Shown piece after piece: positions 31,096 through 40,156 of a stretch of DNA of 41,962 nucleotides. Numbering within the stretch: the stretch's first letter is position 1; each line of letters opens with the position of its first letter. The notes under the pieces were generated by a model. It saw only the letters and a list, made by a program, of their open reading frames with translations, was not told the origin of the DNA and ran no database searches. The position numbers and the translations under genes are program-made. Source of the DNA: Candidatus Zixiibacteriota bacterium (GTDB lineage: Bacteria; Zixibacteria; MSB-5A5; GN15; FEB-12); the NCBI GenBank assembly GCA_024278515.1, contig JAJRTA010000118.1:1-41962 (forward strand), given 5' to 3'.

Positions 31096-31296
31096 ATGGA
31101 TGACAAGAAGATCGCGTTGAAAATGGTTGTGGACGGCAAAGAGCGTGATGTATCGTATGAGGAACTGGCTCTGTCCAATAACCTCGCCCAGGAAGCTCTG
31201 GTTCGTCTGCTTATCGAGAAAAAGCTCTTTGAACCAAAGGAGCTGATGGAGATGATGGAGCGGGTCAAGAAAGAACGATACCGCCCGGCGGAATAG
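31096..31296 (+). CDS. Small hypothetical protein (66 aa)
   Basis: Charged, mostly helical, no signal peptide or Cys. It has a repeated Glu/Lys pattern (EKKLFEPKELMEMMERVKKERY). ATG follows GAGGGCA at suitable spacing. It is eight bases upstream of the 31305 gene, so the three small genes 31096-32278 form one transcript. Family not recognised. Confidence 0.7.
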   Translation: MDDKKIALKMVVDGKERDVSYEELALSNNLAQEALVRLLIEKKLFEPKELMEMMERVKKERYRPAE

Positions 31297-31304
31297 AATC
31301 AATA

Positions 31305-31811
31305 ATGGCTGACGAGGCTGAAAAAGAAAGAGACGATATAGGACCGGAGGTCGAACTCTCAGACGATACCGAGGAGAGCCTGAGCTGGAGGTGTCATCCG
31401 GCTACGCGCCGTCCTCTGGTGACGGTTGCGGTGTCGCTTTTTGTCATCATTGTCGGCCTGGCGGTTTATTATAGTACCGACTCGCGCGCTTTTACCGTGC
31501 TGGCTCTGGTTGTCATGCTTGGTTCTCTGGCTAAGTTTTACTTTCCTACCAGCTACCGACTGACCGAAAAAACGGTAACAGTAAAAACTACTACTACAAC
31601 CATCACGAAACCGTGGTCGCAATATCGCAGTTATTATCCGGACAAAAACGGCGTACTGCTGTCCCCCTTCCCGGAGCCGTCACGACTTGAGAACTTTCGC
31701 GGTCTTTACCTGATGTTCTCGGGCAACCGTGACGAGGTTATCGCTTTCGTTCGGGAACGTGTCAATCGTGAGCCTGCTGAAGAAACCTCTTCGAGGGAAA
31801 CCACCGCGTGA
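31305..31811 (+). CDS. Two-helix membrane protein with PH-like soluble domain, hypothetical
   Basis: 168 aa: acidic N-terminus (residues 1-28), two membrane helices (LVTVAVSLFVIIVGLAVYY and FTVLALVVMLGSLAKFYF), then a soluble part TSYRLTEKTVTVKTTTTTITKPWSQYRSYYPDKNG that resembles bacterial PH-like (YdbT/YdbS-type) domains. Function unknown. It overlaps the next gene by four bases (GTGA). Confidence 0.72.
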   Translation: MADEAEKERDDIGPEVELSDDTEESLSWRCHPATRRPLVTVAVSLFVIIVGLAVYYSTDSRAFTVLALVVMLGSLAKFYFPTSYRLTEKTVTVKTTTTTITKPWSQYRSYYPDKNGVLLSPFPEPSRLENFRGLYLMFSGNRDEVIAFVRERVNREPAEETSSRETTA

Positions 31812-32278
31812 ATCTGTTCAAATCGAACATGAACATGCCCGACCCGGAAAAACCGCCGCTTCCGGCTGAAGAAGATGCGGTCCTTGAAAAGCTGGCGAAG
31901 AAAGTGGTGGAGTGGAAGATGAGCGTGCCGGCGATTCTGGCGCTGGAATCGGTCAAGCCGCTTAATTTTATCGGATCACAGGCGATGGTTTTCTTTGAGC
32001 CGATTATTCAGGCGGTGTTCAATATCAAGGACTATGACACTTTTCGTTGCGCGCTGGAAAAGCGAGAAACGATCGAGATACTGCTTTTGAAAATCGAAGC
32101 GCATGATGCCGTGGCCATGGCTCGTGAGAAGCGGATCAAAAAGTTCATGAAGGCCGAAAAAAAGAAGTGGAAATGGTACCAGCGTTACCTCGGTGTTTTT
32201 GTTCCCAAAGTTCAAATCCCCGAAGAGATCCTCAACCCGCCCCGGGAGAAATCAGATCCTGCTGCCGGGTCAAAGTGA
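31808..32278 (+). CDS. Hypothetical helical protein (156 aa)
   Basis: Starts at GTG 31808 in the stop of the previous gene, so it is translationally coupled. Central segment SVPAILALESVKPLNFIGSQAMVFFEPIIQ is moderately hydrophobic and could be membrane-associated. The C-terminal third is strongly basic (KRIKKFMKAEKKKWKWYQR). Not recognised. Its 3' end overlaps the convergent glycosyltransferase gene by nine bases. Confidence 0.72.
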   Translation: MNLFKSNMNMPDPEKPPLPAEEDAVLEKLAKKVVEWKMSVPAILALESVKPLNFIGSQAMVFFEPIIQAVFNIKDYDTFRCALEKRETIEILLLKIEAHDAVAMAREKRIKKFMKAEKKKWKWYQRYLGVFVPKVQIPEEILNPPREKSDPAAGSK

Positions 32279-33469
32279 ACGATTGCGCCCGGCGGCTTCG
32301 TAGACAATTTCAGCATACCGTTTCGCCAGCGGCCCCGACGCATAATGTTCGATCGCGAATTCATGTCCGGCTTGCGCGAGCTTCTGCCTGAGAGTCCTGT
32401 CCGACAACATCCGGCCAAGAGCTTCGGCAAGCGCTTCGGAATTGTCCGGCGGCGCCAGCAGGCCGCGTTTTTCATGTTCGATAATGTCCGGAATTCCGCC
32501 TGAATCCACTCCCACCACCGCCGTACCGCACAGCATCGCCTCAGACAGAGCCAGTCCGAACCCTTCACGGCAGGAGTTCAGCACCACCACCGAAGCGCGG
32601 TTGTATACTACACGTAATTCGTCCTGGGGAATCGGTTCATGGATAGTTATGCGGTTAGTGAGGGCTAACGACTGTATTTTACTTTCAATCTGGCTCTTCA
32701 GGGGACCGACTCCGTAGATTTCCATCCGTGCTTCAGGAGTACTGTCATACACATGCCTGAACGAGTCGATCAGATGCCCCACCCGCTTTTGCTCGGTGAA
32801 CCGGGTCACCGCCACTATTAGATATTCCTCTTTGCTCACCGACGGATCGATCCGAAAGATAGTCTCATCATGCGGCAGGGGGAGTACTTCAAGCTGATCT
32901 GACAACTGTGAATCCATTTTCAGCACCTGGTCCCGCAGGTAGCTTGAGACGAAAGTCCAGCGCGACAGCCGGCGACAAAATGATTTCAGGTACTTGTACG
33001 GCAGACCTCCGGCTATTCCGATCAGCCTGATATCACTGCCATGCGAGGAAAGGATCATCGGCAGGTTTTCCTTGAAAGACCGCATCACCAGCGCCGCCGG
33101 TACCAGCCAGTGCCCGGCGATAACATCAGCCCCGTCGTCTTCGATCAGTCGCATCGCGGCATGTTTGTATGTTCTCAGGTACCGCCGAAAGCGGGTGAGA
33201 CCGGTCAGTGATCCGGTCACGATCTGGTGCATATTGCCGCGGTAGGCCAGTGTTTCTTCTTCATCGGAACCGTACCGGAACCTATGTATTACTACGCCCG
33301 AGTTTTCTTCATACTCCGGCGCTCCGGCGTCATGCGGCGCCAGGACGATTGGCTGAATCGAATGTTCGATTAACCTGCGGCACAGAAGCGAGACGAAGAT
33401 TCCGGCGTGATCGCCATACCAGCGCGGATAATTATGAGTTAAAACCAACAGGCGCAATTGATCAGGCAT
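32270..33469 (-). CDS. GT4-family glycosyltransferase
   Basis: 399 aa, GT-B fold. N-terminal Rossmann domain begins LRLLVLTHNYPRWYGDHAGIFV; the C-terminal domain has LIVAVTRFTEQKRVGHLIDSF and the EX7E motif EGFGLALSE followed by CGTAVVGVDSGGIPDII, which bind the nucleotide-sugar. It transfers a sugar, probably at the cytosolic face, to an unknown lipid or polysaccharide acceptor. It is divergent from the isoprenoid synthase-like gene with 46 bases between. No other polysaccharide genes are in view, so the product is not predictable. Confidence 0.92.
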   Translation of the reverse strand: MPDQLRLLVLTHNYPRWYGDHAGIFVSLLCRRLIEHSIQPIVLAPHDAGAPEYEENSGVVIHRFRYGSDEEETLAYRGNMHQIVTGSLTGLTRFRRYLRTYKHAAMRLIEDDGADVIAGHWLVPAALVMRSFKENLPMILSSHGSDIRLIGIAGGLPYKYLKSFCRRLSRWTFVSSYLRDQVLKMDSQLSDQLEVLPLPHDETIFRIDPSVSKEEYLIVAVTRFTEQKRVGHLIDSFRHVYDSTPEARMEIYGVGPLKSQIESKIQSLALTNRITIHEPIPQDELRVVYNRASVVVLNSCREGFGLALSEAMLCGTAVVGVDSGGIPDIIEHEKRGLLAPPDNSEALAEALGRMLSDRTLRQKLAQAGHEFAIEHYASGPLAKRYAEIVYEAAGRNRSL

Positions 33470-33471
33470 AC

Positions 33472-33485
33472 GTATAATCTTATAC
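33472..33485. promoter_or_regulatory. Palindromic AT element, possible shared -10 of a divergent promoter
   Basis: GTATAATCTTATAC is a perfect inverted repeat in the 46-base gap. On the plus strand it contains TATAAT; on the minus strand TATAAG nine bases before the glycosyltransferase ATG. Good -35 boxes are not visible on either side. Confidence 0.4.
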
Positions 33486-33515
33486 TAATTGGGTGCAGTG
33501 GAAAGTTAAAACAGT

Positions 33516-34448
33516 ATGACCAGAAATCGACACGACGGTATTGAATACATCCCGGATGTTGATTTCAGCCGGATACTTACCAATCCGATCCTGGACATTG
33601 CCGCGCGAGTATGGGATGATGACCGCTACGCCGCCTTCCGCATCTGTTACCGCTCGATGCGAATAATCGATGATTTGGTCGATAACGCCCGGATTGCGGA
33701 AACAACGCTCACCGAAAGACGCAGGGAAGAGATTAGTAAACAGATCGAAAAGGCGGTCAGCCGTTTGCGTTCGGGAGATACAACGGACCCTTCTCTTGTC
33801 GGTCTGATGGCTGTCCGCGAGAGGTTCGCGATCCCTCTGTGGCCGTGGGAACGGTTGGCCGGGGCGATGATCTATGATCTGTACCACGACAGTTTCAAAA
33901 ACTTTGCCGCTTTCCTGCGTTACTGTGAAGGTTCGGCGATTGCGCCCGCCGCTATTTTCGTCCACCTCTGCGGAGTTACTCTCAGGAAAGATGTGCCTTC
34001 TCGGCCTGATTTCAATATTCGCGTGATTGCTCGTCCCTTAGCTTTGTTTTCCTACCTTGTGCACATAATCCGGGATTTTCAAAAAGACCAACAGGCCGGG
34101 CTTAACTACTTTTCGGATGAGCTGCTTAATAAACATGGTATATCGAAAACCGGGTTAAGACAAATCGCGGCCGACTATGAGATCACCGCTCCCTTTCGCA
34201 GCCTGATGGCGGACTACTATCGAATAGCCGACTATTATCGCAATCGCGCCCGGCAGGCGCTGGATCGAAACAGCGAACGGTTTACTGCTCAATATCGTAT
34301 CAGCCTCGAACTTATCTATCAGCTCTATAAGCAGATTTTTGAGCGGATCGACCCTGAAAACGGGTCATTTTCCGCTGAAGAACTCAACCCGACTCCGGAG
34401 CAAGTCCAGGCCCGTATAGAACTTACGCTCAATTCTGCTTCCTGGTAA
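33516..34448 (+). CDS. Squalene/phytoene synthase family protein
   Basis: 310 aa of the head-to-head trans-isoprenyl synthase family, which joins two prenyl diphosphates. The two Mg-binding motifs are seen: D52-D53-L-V-D56 in IIDDLVDNA and D187-F-Q-K-D191 in IIRDFQKD. Further conserved segments are RICYRSMR near the start, FLRYCEGSAIAPAAIFVHL and LNYFSDELL. Whether it makes squalene (HpnC/HpnD-like) or a carotenoid precursor cannot be decided. No hopene cyclase or carotenoid gene is nearby. ispH at 2483 is the only other isoprenoid gene in the window. Confidence 0.9.
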   Translation: MTRNRHDGIEYIPDVDFSRILTNPILDIAARVWDDDRYAAFRICYRSMRIIDDLVDNARIAETTLTERRREEISKQIEKAVSRLRSGDTTDPSLVGLMAVRERFAIPLWPWERLAGAMIYDLYHDSFKNFAAFLRYCEGSAIAPAAIFVHLCGVTLRKDVPSRPDFNIRVIARPLALFSYLVHIIRDFQKDQQAGLNYFSDELLNKHGISKTGLRQIAADYEITAPFRSLMADYYRIADYYRNRARQALDRNSERFTAQYRISLELIYQLYKQIFERIDPENGSFSAEELNPTPEQVQARIELTLNSASW

Positions 34449-34575
34449 TTGGTCTTTAATTCCGGGAAGAAATCGTCATTTATCCGGTATCATAATTAAA
34501 CTTGCCGATGATCCCCTCCCCGAGGTAGCTTGAAACAGTGGTGGGAGGTGACGGTATAACCTGTGGAGGTTCATG

Positions 34576-35922
34576 ATGAACAAGATGTTGATGATTCTAT
34601 GTTTGCTGATTCCGGCTGTTCCGGTCGGAGCTGATGAAGTTGCGGTGACAGTTTACAACAGCAATTTGGGTGTGATCTCGGAAACCCGTCTGCTTGAATT
34701 TGAGAAAGGAATCGGGCGGCTGAGTTTCCGGGATGTGCCGGCGCAGATCGATGCCGCCTCGGTCAGGTTTGAACTGATCGGCAGTGACGCCAGGGTAGGT
34801 ATTCTGGAGCAGAACTACGCTTACGATCTGGTCAGCCCGCAACAGATGTATCAGAAGTATATCGACAAGGATATCGAACTGATCGACAAGGAAGGTCGCA
34901 TGTTTACCGGTACGCTGCTGGCCTATGCCGGTGGCGCGGTAACCCTGATGGAGAAGTCGGGTCGGATCAAGATTGTATTGTTGGAAAATATCTCCGAAGT
35001 CAATTTCCCGAAACTCCCCGACGGTCTTATCACTCGGCCTACTTTGTTCTGGATATACGATGCGGATAAGGCCGGGAGGTTCAACTGCCGCGTGGGCTAT
35101 CAAACCGGCGGCCTGAGTTGGACGGCTGAATATGTCGGCCTGCTCAGCGGCGATGAAAATAGTCTTGATCTGTCCGGCTGGTCCTCGATAACCAACAACT
35201 CCGGTAAGACCTACAAAAACGCTACGTTAAAACTGGTCGCCGGTGATATCAACCGCGCGACCAGTCCGCCGCGTATACTGGCCAAAGGGATGGCGATGGC
35301 TGAAATGGCTACCGGTGCCGGATTCGAGGAGAAAGCTTTTTTTGAATACCACATGTACACCCTCCCGCGCCGTGCTACCGTAGCTGATAAAGAGATCAAA
35401 CAGATCTCATTGTTCGAGCCGGCTCGTACTACTGTCGACAAGCTGTTCGTATACCGGCCGGACCGCCACCCCTCTGATGTCGAAGTTCGCCTGAAGTTCA
35501 TCAACAGCGAATCGGACGGCCTTGGAATGCCGTTGCCCGCCGGCCGGATTCGACTGTTCAAGGCTGATGACGATGGGGCGATGATTCTTCTGGGGGAAGA
35601 TCGTATCGACCACACTCCCAAAGATGAAGAAGTCACGGTCAAAGTCGGCAATGCCTTCGATATAGTCGCGGAGCAAAAACTAATCAGCCAGCAACGAGTG
35701 TCAGCGAAAGTTGAAGACCGTCAGTATGAAATCGAACTGCGTAACCGCAAAGAGGCCGATGTCATGGTTACCGTTGAAAAGAGTTTTTATGGTTACTGGG
35801 ATATCCTGGAATCCAATTATGAGTTCAAAAGGAAAAATGCCAGCACGGTGGAGTTTGACATACCTGTCAAGGCCGGTCAGACAGCACAATTGAACATGCT
35901 GGTCCGTTTTACCTCAAGATGA
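34576..35922 (+). CDS. Exported DUF4139 domain-containing protein
   Basis: 448 aa. Signal peptide MNKMLMILCLLIPAVPVGA, then a beta-rich protein with VTVYNSNLGVISETR and the DUF4139 hallmark VGYQTGGLSWTAEY, LDLSGWSSITNNSGKTY and ATLKLVAGDINRA. It ends in an immunoglobulin-like tail with GQTAQLNMLVRF. Family function is unknown. GGAGG is three bases from ATG 34573 but six from ATG 34576, so I take the second. The TPR gene follows 82 bases later. Confidence 0.85.
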   Translation: MNKMLMILCLLIPAVPVGADEVAVTVYNSNLGVISETRLLEFEKGIGRLSFRDVPAQIDAASVRFELIGSDARVGILEQNYAYDLVSPQQMYQKYIDKDIELIDKEGRMFTGTLLAYAGGAVTLMEKSGRIKIVLLENISEVNFPKLPDGLITRPTLFWIYDADKAGRFNCRVGYQTGGLSWTAEYVGLLSGDENSLDLSGWSSITNNSGKTYKNATLKLVAGDINRATSPPRILAKGMAMAEMATGAGFEEKAFFEYHMYTLPRRATVADKEIKQISLFEPARTTVDKLFVYRPDRHPSDVEVRLKFINSESDGLGMPLPAGRIRLFKADDDGAMILLGEDRIDHTPKDEEVTVKVGNAFDIVAEQKLISQQRVSAKVEDRQYEIELRNRKEADVMVTVEKSFYGYWDILESNYEFKRKNASTVEFDIPVKAGQTAQLNMLVRFTSR

Positions 35923-36004
35923 GGGACTGTCGGTTGACAAGGTGATACCTACTGATTACATTCCCCCGTTGATATGCAGAGACTGGAAATGACAGGAGGA
36001 ACTT

Positions 36005-37393
36005 TTGAAACTTTACACTAAGATAATCACTTTTTGTGTTCTGACGGTTATCGTGGCTCTATCTGCTATGGCAGGTAAAAAAGCCCGCAAACTGCCGGTG
36101 GGCGCATATATTAAATCGGCCAAGATTGCCATTATTTCCGGTGATATCGAGCGTTATCCGGAAGCGATAGCGATGCTGGATTCGCTGTTTATGTATTATG
36201 GCCCCGACGCTGAGGCGCTTAACTGGATGGCTCAGATTAATGTCGACTATATCGAGAAGACAGCCGATCCTCGAAAGAAAAAGCCTTATGTCGAAAAGAT
36301 GGTGGCGTACTTTGATTCGTTGAGTCTCTGTTGCAATAACAAGGAGATCAAGAAGAAGTACCGAAAAAACTGCAAGAAGTATATCGAGCAGGCAGATGCT
36401 ACTCGTGATAATTACTGGCGTATCTTCTACAATCAGGGTGTTGAGCAATTGACTGCTATGGGTGAACTTCAGGCGGAGATTGCCAAAGCGGATGACTCCG
36501 CGACACGCGCTATATTTGAGAAGAATCTCCAGGCCAATGGTGACTCCTGTATCGCCAATATGGAACTGGCCATTATCGTAGATCCCCAGAATCACCAGAC
36601 CTATATCGGAATAGGGAGCGCCTACGACAAGCTGAACAACCCTGAAAAAGCGTTAGAATGGCAGATCATAGGGCTTGAGAAAGCGCCTGATGAAAACAAA
36701 CCGGACATGGCCCTTTCTATCGGCTATACCTATATTAATATGAACAAGTACTGTGATGCTATACCATATCTGAAAACTTATCTGGAAGCCAATCCTCAGG
36801 ACACTACCTGGCTGTACAATCTCAGTATCTGTTATAATAATTGCGGACAGTACGATGAAGCCATGAAAGTCTACCAGCAGATACTCACCCTAAATCCCGG
36901 TCATATGAAAGTGCTCACCGGCATCGGTCGTTATTTCAACGACCAGGCGAGAAAGGCGGCTGATTCATCACGGGTTTATCAGAATGCCGGAGATACCGAC
37001 AAAGTCAAACACTGGAGAGCGGAGAGCGACCGCTTCTTTGATTCCTCGCACGTTTATTTCAAACGTGCTTTCCAGTCCGATCCCAATGATGAATTCGTGG
37101 CCGACATGTATGGTCTGGTTAGTTCGCTGAGGCAGAAATACGAGGATGCCGCCGAAGGATATGCTCAGCTTTGTGCGATCAGGCCGGATAACGCTGAGTA
37201 CTGGACATACTTGGGTGATACTCAGATCAGGCTCAGCCGCTTCGATGAAGCGATCAAATCGTATGAAAAGTCGGTCGAGCTTGATCCCAACAAAGTAGGC
37301 GTCTGGGAAAAGCTGGCGGAACTGTACCAGAACCAGAAAATGAAACAGAAAGAAGCGGCGGCTCGAAAAAAAATAGCTGAAATGAAACCGTAG
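36005..37393 (+). CDS. Exported TPR-repeat protein
   Basis: 462 aa. Start TTG 36005 with GGAGGA correctly spaced; signal peptide YTKIITFCVLTVIVALSAMA. Several TPR units are visible, for example AYDKLNNPEKALEWQIIGLEKAP, LSIGYTYINMNKYCDAIPYL, LSICYNNCGQYDEAMKVYQQIL and the C-terminal YWTYLGDTQIRLSRFDEAIK. Likely a periplasmic or outer-membrane-associated protein scaffold. The basic KKARK just after the signal and Lys/Glu-rich C-terminus (KEAAARKKIAEMK) are unremarkable. Specific role unknown. Confidence 0.87.
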   Translation: MKLYTKIITFCVLTVIVALSAMAGKKARKLPVGAYIKSAKIAIISGDIERYPEAIAMLDSLFMYYGPDAEALNWMAQINVDYIEKTADPRKKKPYVEKMVAYFDSLSLCCNNKEIKKKYRKNCKKYIEQADATRDNYWRIFYNQGVEQLTAMGELQAEIAKADDSATRAIFEKNLQANGDSCIANMELAIIVDPQNHQTYIGIGSAYDKLNNPEKALEWQIIGLEKAPDENKPDMALSIGYTYINMNKYCDAIPYLKTYLEANPQDTTWLYNLSICYNNCGQYDEAMKVYQQILTLNPGHMKVLTGIGRYFNDQARKAADSSRVYQNAGDTDKVKHWRAESDRFFDSSHVYFKRAFQSDPNDEFVADMYGLVSSLRQKYEDAAEGYAQLCAIRPDNAEYWTYLGDTQIRLSRFDEAIKSYEKSVELDPNKVGVWEKLAELYQNQKMKQKEAAARKKIAEMKP

Positions 37394-37463
37394 TTGCTGT
37401 TGTGAAAAACAGGTTCCCTGGGCATTTCTGTTCAGATATGCCGGTGATGATAAAACAGAATGC

Positions 37464-37496
37464 AAGCGGCAGGTGTGAGCCTGCCGCTTTGTTCTT
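37464..37496 (+). terminator. Rho-independent terminator after the TPR gene
   Basis: Perfect 10-bp stem AAGCGGCAGG / CCTGCCGCTT with TGTGAG loop, followed by TGTTCTTC, a weak T-tract. It lies just upstream of priA. Confidence 0.8.
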
Positions 37497-37511
37497 CACG
37501 AGATACTGAAC

Positions 37512-39899
37512 ATGAAAACCGACGAAACGCTGGCGGAGGTTGCTGTTTCCGGCCCGCTCAGGCAGACATTCATTTATCGTCTGCCTGATACATTGGAACG
37601 ACCCCAGCCGGGACAGCGTGTATTGGTGCCGTTCGGGCGCACTCGCAAAGCGGGGTACTATATTGCACCCGCTCAGCCAAGACCGGGACTTCGTTTGAAA
37701 TCGGTGATAAGGTTGCTTGACCCGCAGTCTTACTTTTCGGATGATCTCTTTCGGCTCTGTCTCTGGTTAGCCGAATACTACTTCGCCAATCCCGCCGACT
37801 GTTTTACCGCAGCTCTCCCGACTGTATTCAAGGGGAAAAGTTCGGTTCGTTATCGTTGTTTGCGTGAAGATGACGAGCTTAATCAGTTATCAGGCAGAAA
37901 GGTAAAACCCGGTGACCGCATTTCCGGGGCCGTTATTAAAACCATGCGAAGCAGGAACGAGATGTTCCACAGGCTGCTCGATGAGGGAGTGATTGAGGAA
38001 GACTGGCGGCTGGAAAAGGAGCGTAGCGCCTCACCCGCCGGATATCGAGCGGCCGAGATAGAGCTTTTCGATCGCTTTTTCAAACGTCGCAAAACCGGAC
38101 TGGCACCGTTTGATACCTTACGTAGCCGCGCCGAGCTGAAAGCCAGCGGATGGACCGATTACCTTATTCGCGAAGCCGTCAAAGCAAAAGTGCTTATCCC
38201 GGAGTTTAATAATTCTCCGGCCGGTATTCTCGACTTTATAGAATCCCGAGTAGAGGTGCAGTCTATCCGTCTTAACGGAGAACAACAAACAGTTGTGGAT
38301 GAACTATCCAAAACCATCGATGATGGTTTCTCGGTCAACCTGCTTCACGGTGTGACCGGTTCGGGTAAGACGATTGTTTACTGCCACCTGTGTCGTACAG
38401 TGATCGAAAACGGCAAAACCGCCCTTGTCCTGACTCCGGAGATCGCTTTGGCGGGAAGAACCCTGGCCTATTTCCGGGGTTTTTTCGGCGACCAGGTGAC
38501 TATCCTGCATTCGGCGATGACGGCGAAAGAACGGTTTGAAAGTTGGCGCGGCATACGCTCCGGACGGTTCAAACTGGTTATCGGACCTCGCTCGGCGTTG
38601 TTTGCCCCGCTGGAAAAGCTGGGCTTGATCGTGGTCGATGAGGAACACGACTCATCATACAAACAGGACAACCCGTCCCCGCGCTTTCATGGTCGTGACG
38701 CGGCTGTTATGCGAGCGCGTATTAACAATATTCCGATTCTGCTGGGGTCGGCGTCACCCTCATTTGAATCATACACGAATGCGAAGTCCGGCCGTTACCG
38801 GCTTTTCCATTTGTCCCGGCGACCTCGCGAAGCGAAACTTCCCATCGTCCATATTGTCGACATGCGCAAAGAACGCCTGAAAGGGAACCTCGCGTTCTTC
38901 AGTCTGCCTTTGAAGCAGCACATAGAAAGTCGCATTTCGGCTGACGAGCAGGTGATTCTTTACCTTAACCGCCGCGGCCATTCTCCTCGGGCCAAATGTC
39001 TCGACTGTGGCTTTGTGCCGAGTTGTAGTCATTGCCGGGTTAACCTGACCTATCATCGGTCGGGTAATCGGATGTCCTGTCATTACTGCGGTCGCGTGGA
39101 AGCAGTCCCGAAACAATGTCCCGAGTGCGGATCGGGCGATATTATGTTTCTGGGAGTAGGCACTCAGAAAGTAGAGGACTCTTTGCCGCGTTTTATTGAA
39201 AATGTCCGTGTGGCGAGGTTCGATTCCGACAGCGCTTCCGGACGACAGAATGCCCACCGGATTCTGGCCGGGTTCGCATCCGGAGAATCCAATCTTCTGC
39301 TTGGGACCCAGATGGTCACCAAGGGGCTTGATTTTCCCAAAGTTACTCTGGTCGGTGTTATGTCGGCTGATTCGAGTCTTGACCTGCCGGATTTCAGGGC
39401 TTCGGAAAAAACATTCGCGCGTCTTTTGCAGGTGGCCGGACGAGCCGGACGGGCGGAACAGGCCGGCGAAGTACTGATACAAACTTTCAACCCGGACAAC
39501 GAGCTTATTGATGATGCCGCCCGACAGGACTATGACTCGTTCTATGATCGTGAGATTCGCAAACGAAAAGCTCTTGACTATCCGCCGTTCTCACGGCTGG
39601 TAAACTTTACTTTGTCCGGCAAAAGTGAGTCTTTGCTTGAAAAAAGTGCTCTTCAGTTTCGAGATCGCTTCAAAGAAAAACTCGCTTCCGGAAATCTTAG
39701 CCGCTCGGTTATTCTCGGCCCGGCGCCCTGCCCGCTTTATCGTTTGCGCGGAATGTATCGCCGACATTTATTCATCAAGACTCACGAGGTGGTGAAGCTT
39801 GTCCGAATGTTGACCGTGTGGGAGTTATCGGAACCACGCTTCAAGCTACCATCAGGCATCAAGCTGGCTGTCGATGTCGACCCCGAAGACATGATGTAA
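37512..39899 (+). CDS. priA: Primosomal protein N' (replication restart helicase PriA)
   Basis: 795-aa superfamily-2 DNA helicase that reloads the replisome at stalled forks. The N-terminal 3'BD domain is VAVSGPLRQTFIYRLP with VLVPFGRTRKAGYY. Walker A is HGVTGSGKTIVY, Walker B/DEXH VVDEEHDSSYKQ, followed by PRFHGRDAAVMRA. Two zinc sites with eight Cys are CLDCG, CSHC, CHYCG and CPECG. Motifs V/VI are LGTQMVTKGLDFPKVTLVG and LLQVAGRAGRAEQAGEV. Length is near E. coli PriA (732) but somewhat longer. ATG at 37512 sits a few bases after the upstream terminator; no strong Shine-Dalgarno is visible. Confidence 0.97.
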   Translation: MKTDETLAEVAVSGPLRQTFIYRLPDTLERPQPGQRVLVPFGRTRKAGYYIAPAQPRPGLRLKSVIRLLDPQSYFSDDLFRLCLWLAEYYFANPADCFTAALPTVFKGKSSVRYRCLREDDELNQLSGRKVKPGDRISGAVIKTMRSRNEMFHRLLDEGVIEEDWRLEKERSASPAGYRAAEIELFDRFFKRRKTGLAPFDTLRSRAELKASGWTDYLIREAVKAKVLIPEFNNSPAGILDFIESRVEVQSIRLNGEQQTVVDELSKTIDDGFSVNLLHGVTGSGKTIVYCHLCRTVIENGKTALVLTPEIALAGRTLAYFRGFFGDQVTILHSAMTAKERFESWRGIRSGRFKLVIGPRSALFAPLEKLGLIVVDEEHDSSYKQDNPSPRFHGRDAAVMRARINNIPILLGSASPSFESYTNAKSGRYRLFHLSRRPREAKLPIVHIVDMRKERLKGNLAFFSLPLKQHIESRISADEQVILYLNRRGHSPRAKCLDCGFVPSCSHCRVNLTYHRSGNRMSCHYCGRVEAVPKQCPECGSGDIMFLGVGTQKVEDSLPRFIENVRVARFDSDSASGRQNAHRILAGFASGESNLLLGTQMVTKGLDFPKVTLVGVMSADSSLDLPDFRASEKTFARLLQVAGRAGRAEQAGEVLIQTFNPDNELIDDAARQDYDSFYDREIRKRKALDYPPFSRLVNFTLSGKSESLLEKSALQFRDRFKEKLASGNLSRSVILGPAPCPLYRLRGMYRRHLFIKTHEVVKLVRMLTVWELSEPRFKLPSGIKLAVDVDPEDMM

Positions 39900-39962
39900 A
39901 AATGCCCTACATCATACTTACGAATAGCGTGTTATTCCAGGATGACAGACAAAGAAGGCATT

Positions 39963-40007
39963 AAAAAAAGAAGGGGCAACAGGACCAACCACCAGGTTCC
40001 CGCTGCC
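39963..40007 (-). terminator. Rho-independent terminator of tRNA-Glu
   Basis: Minus-strand hairpin GGCAGCGGGAACC / GGTCCTGTTGCC (two G-U pairs, one bulge) followed by CCTTCTTTTTTT. It lies about 20 bases beyond the 3' end of the tRNA. Confidence 0.8.
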
Positions 40008-40026
40008 GCCTTCCAAAAACGCTTCT

Positions 40027-40098
40027 TAGCGGTACGGGGAATCGAACCCCGGTTTGATGGCTGAGAACCACCCGTCCTGACCACTAGACGATACCGCC
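40027..40098 (-). tRNA. tRNA-Glu (anticodon CUC)
   Basis: The minus strand folds as a cloverleaf: acceptor GGCGGTA / TACCGCT (terminal G-U), D arm GTCTAGTGGTCAGGAC, anticodon arm GGTGG-TTCTCAG-CCATC with anticodon CTC, and T arm CGGGGTTCGATTCCCCG. The discriminator is A and CCA is not encoded. CUC reads GAG, so a UUC isoacceptor should exist elsewhere. Confidence 0.95.
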
Positions 40099-40128
40099 AA
40101 ATGCGCAAAGCTAAAAAAGCAACGCGTT

Positions 40129-40156
40129 AATATATGAGGATTAAAGCCTCTGTCAA
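40129..40156 (-). promoter_or_regulatory. Promoter of tRNA-Glu
   Basis: Perfect TTGACA (40156-40151) and TATATT (40134-40129) spaced by 16 bp; start predicted near 40122, about 24 bases before the tRNA 5' end. Confidence 0.75.
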
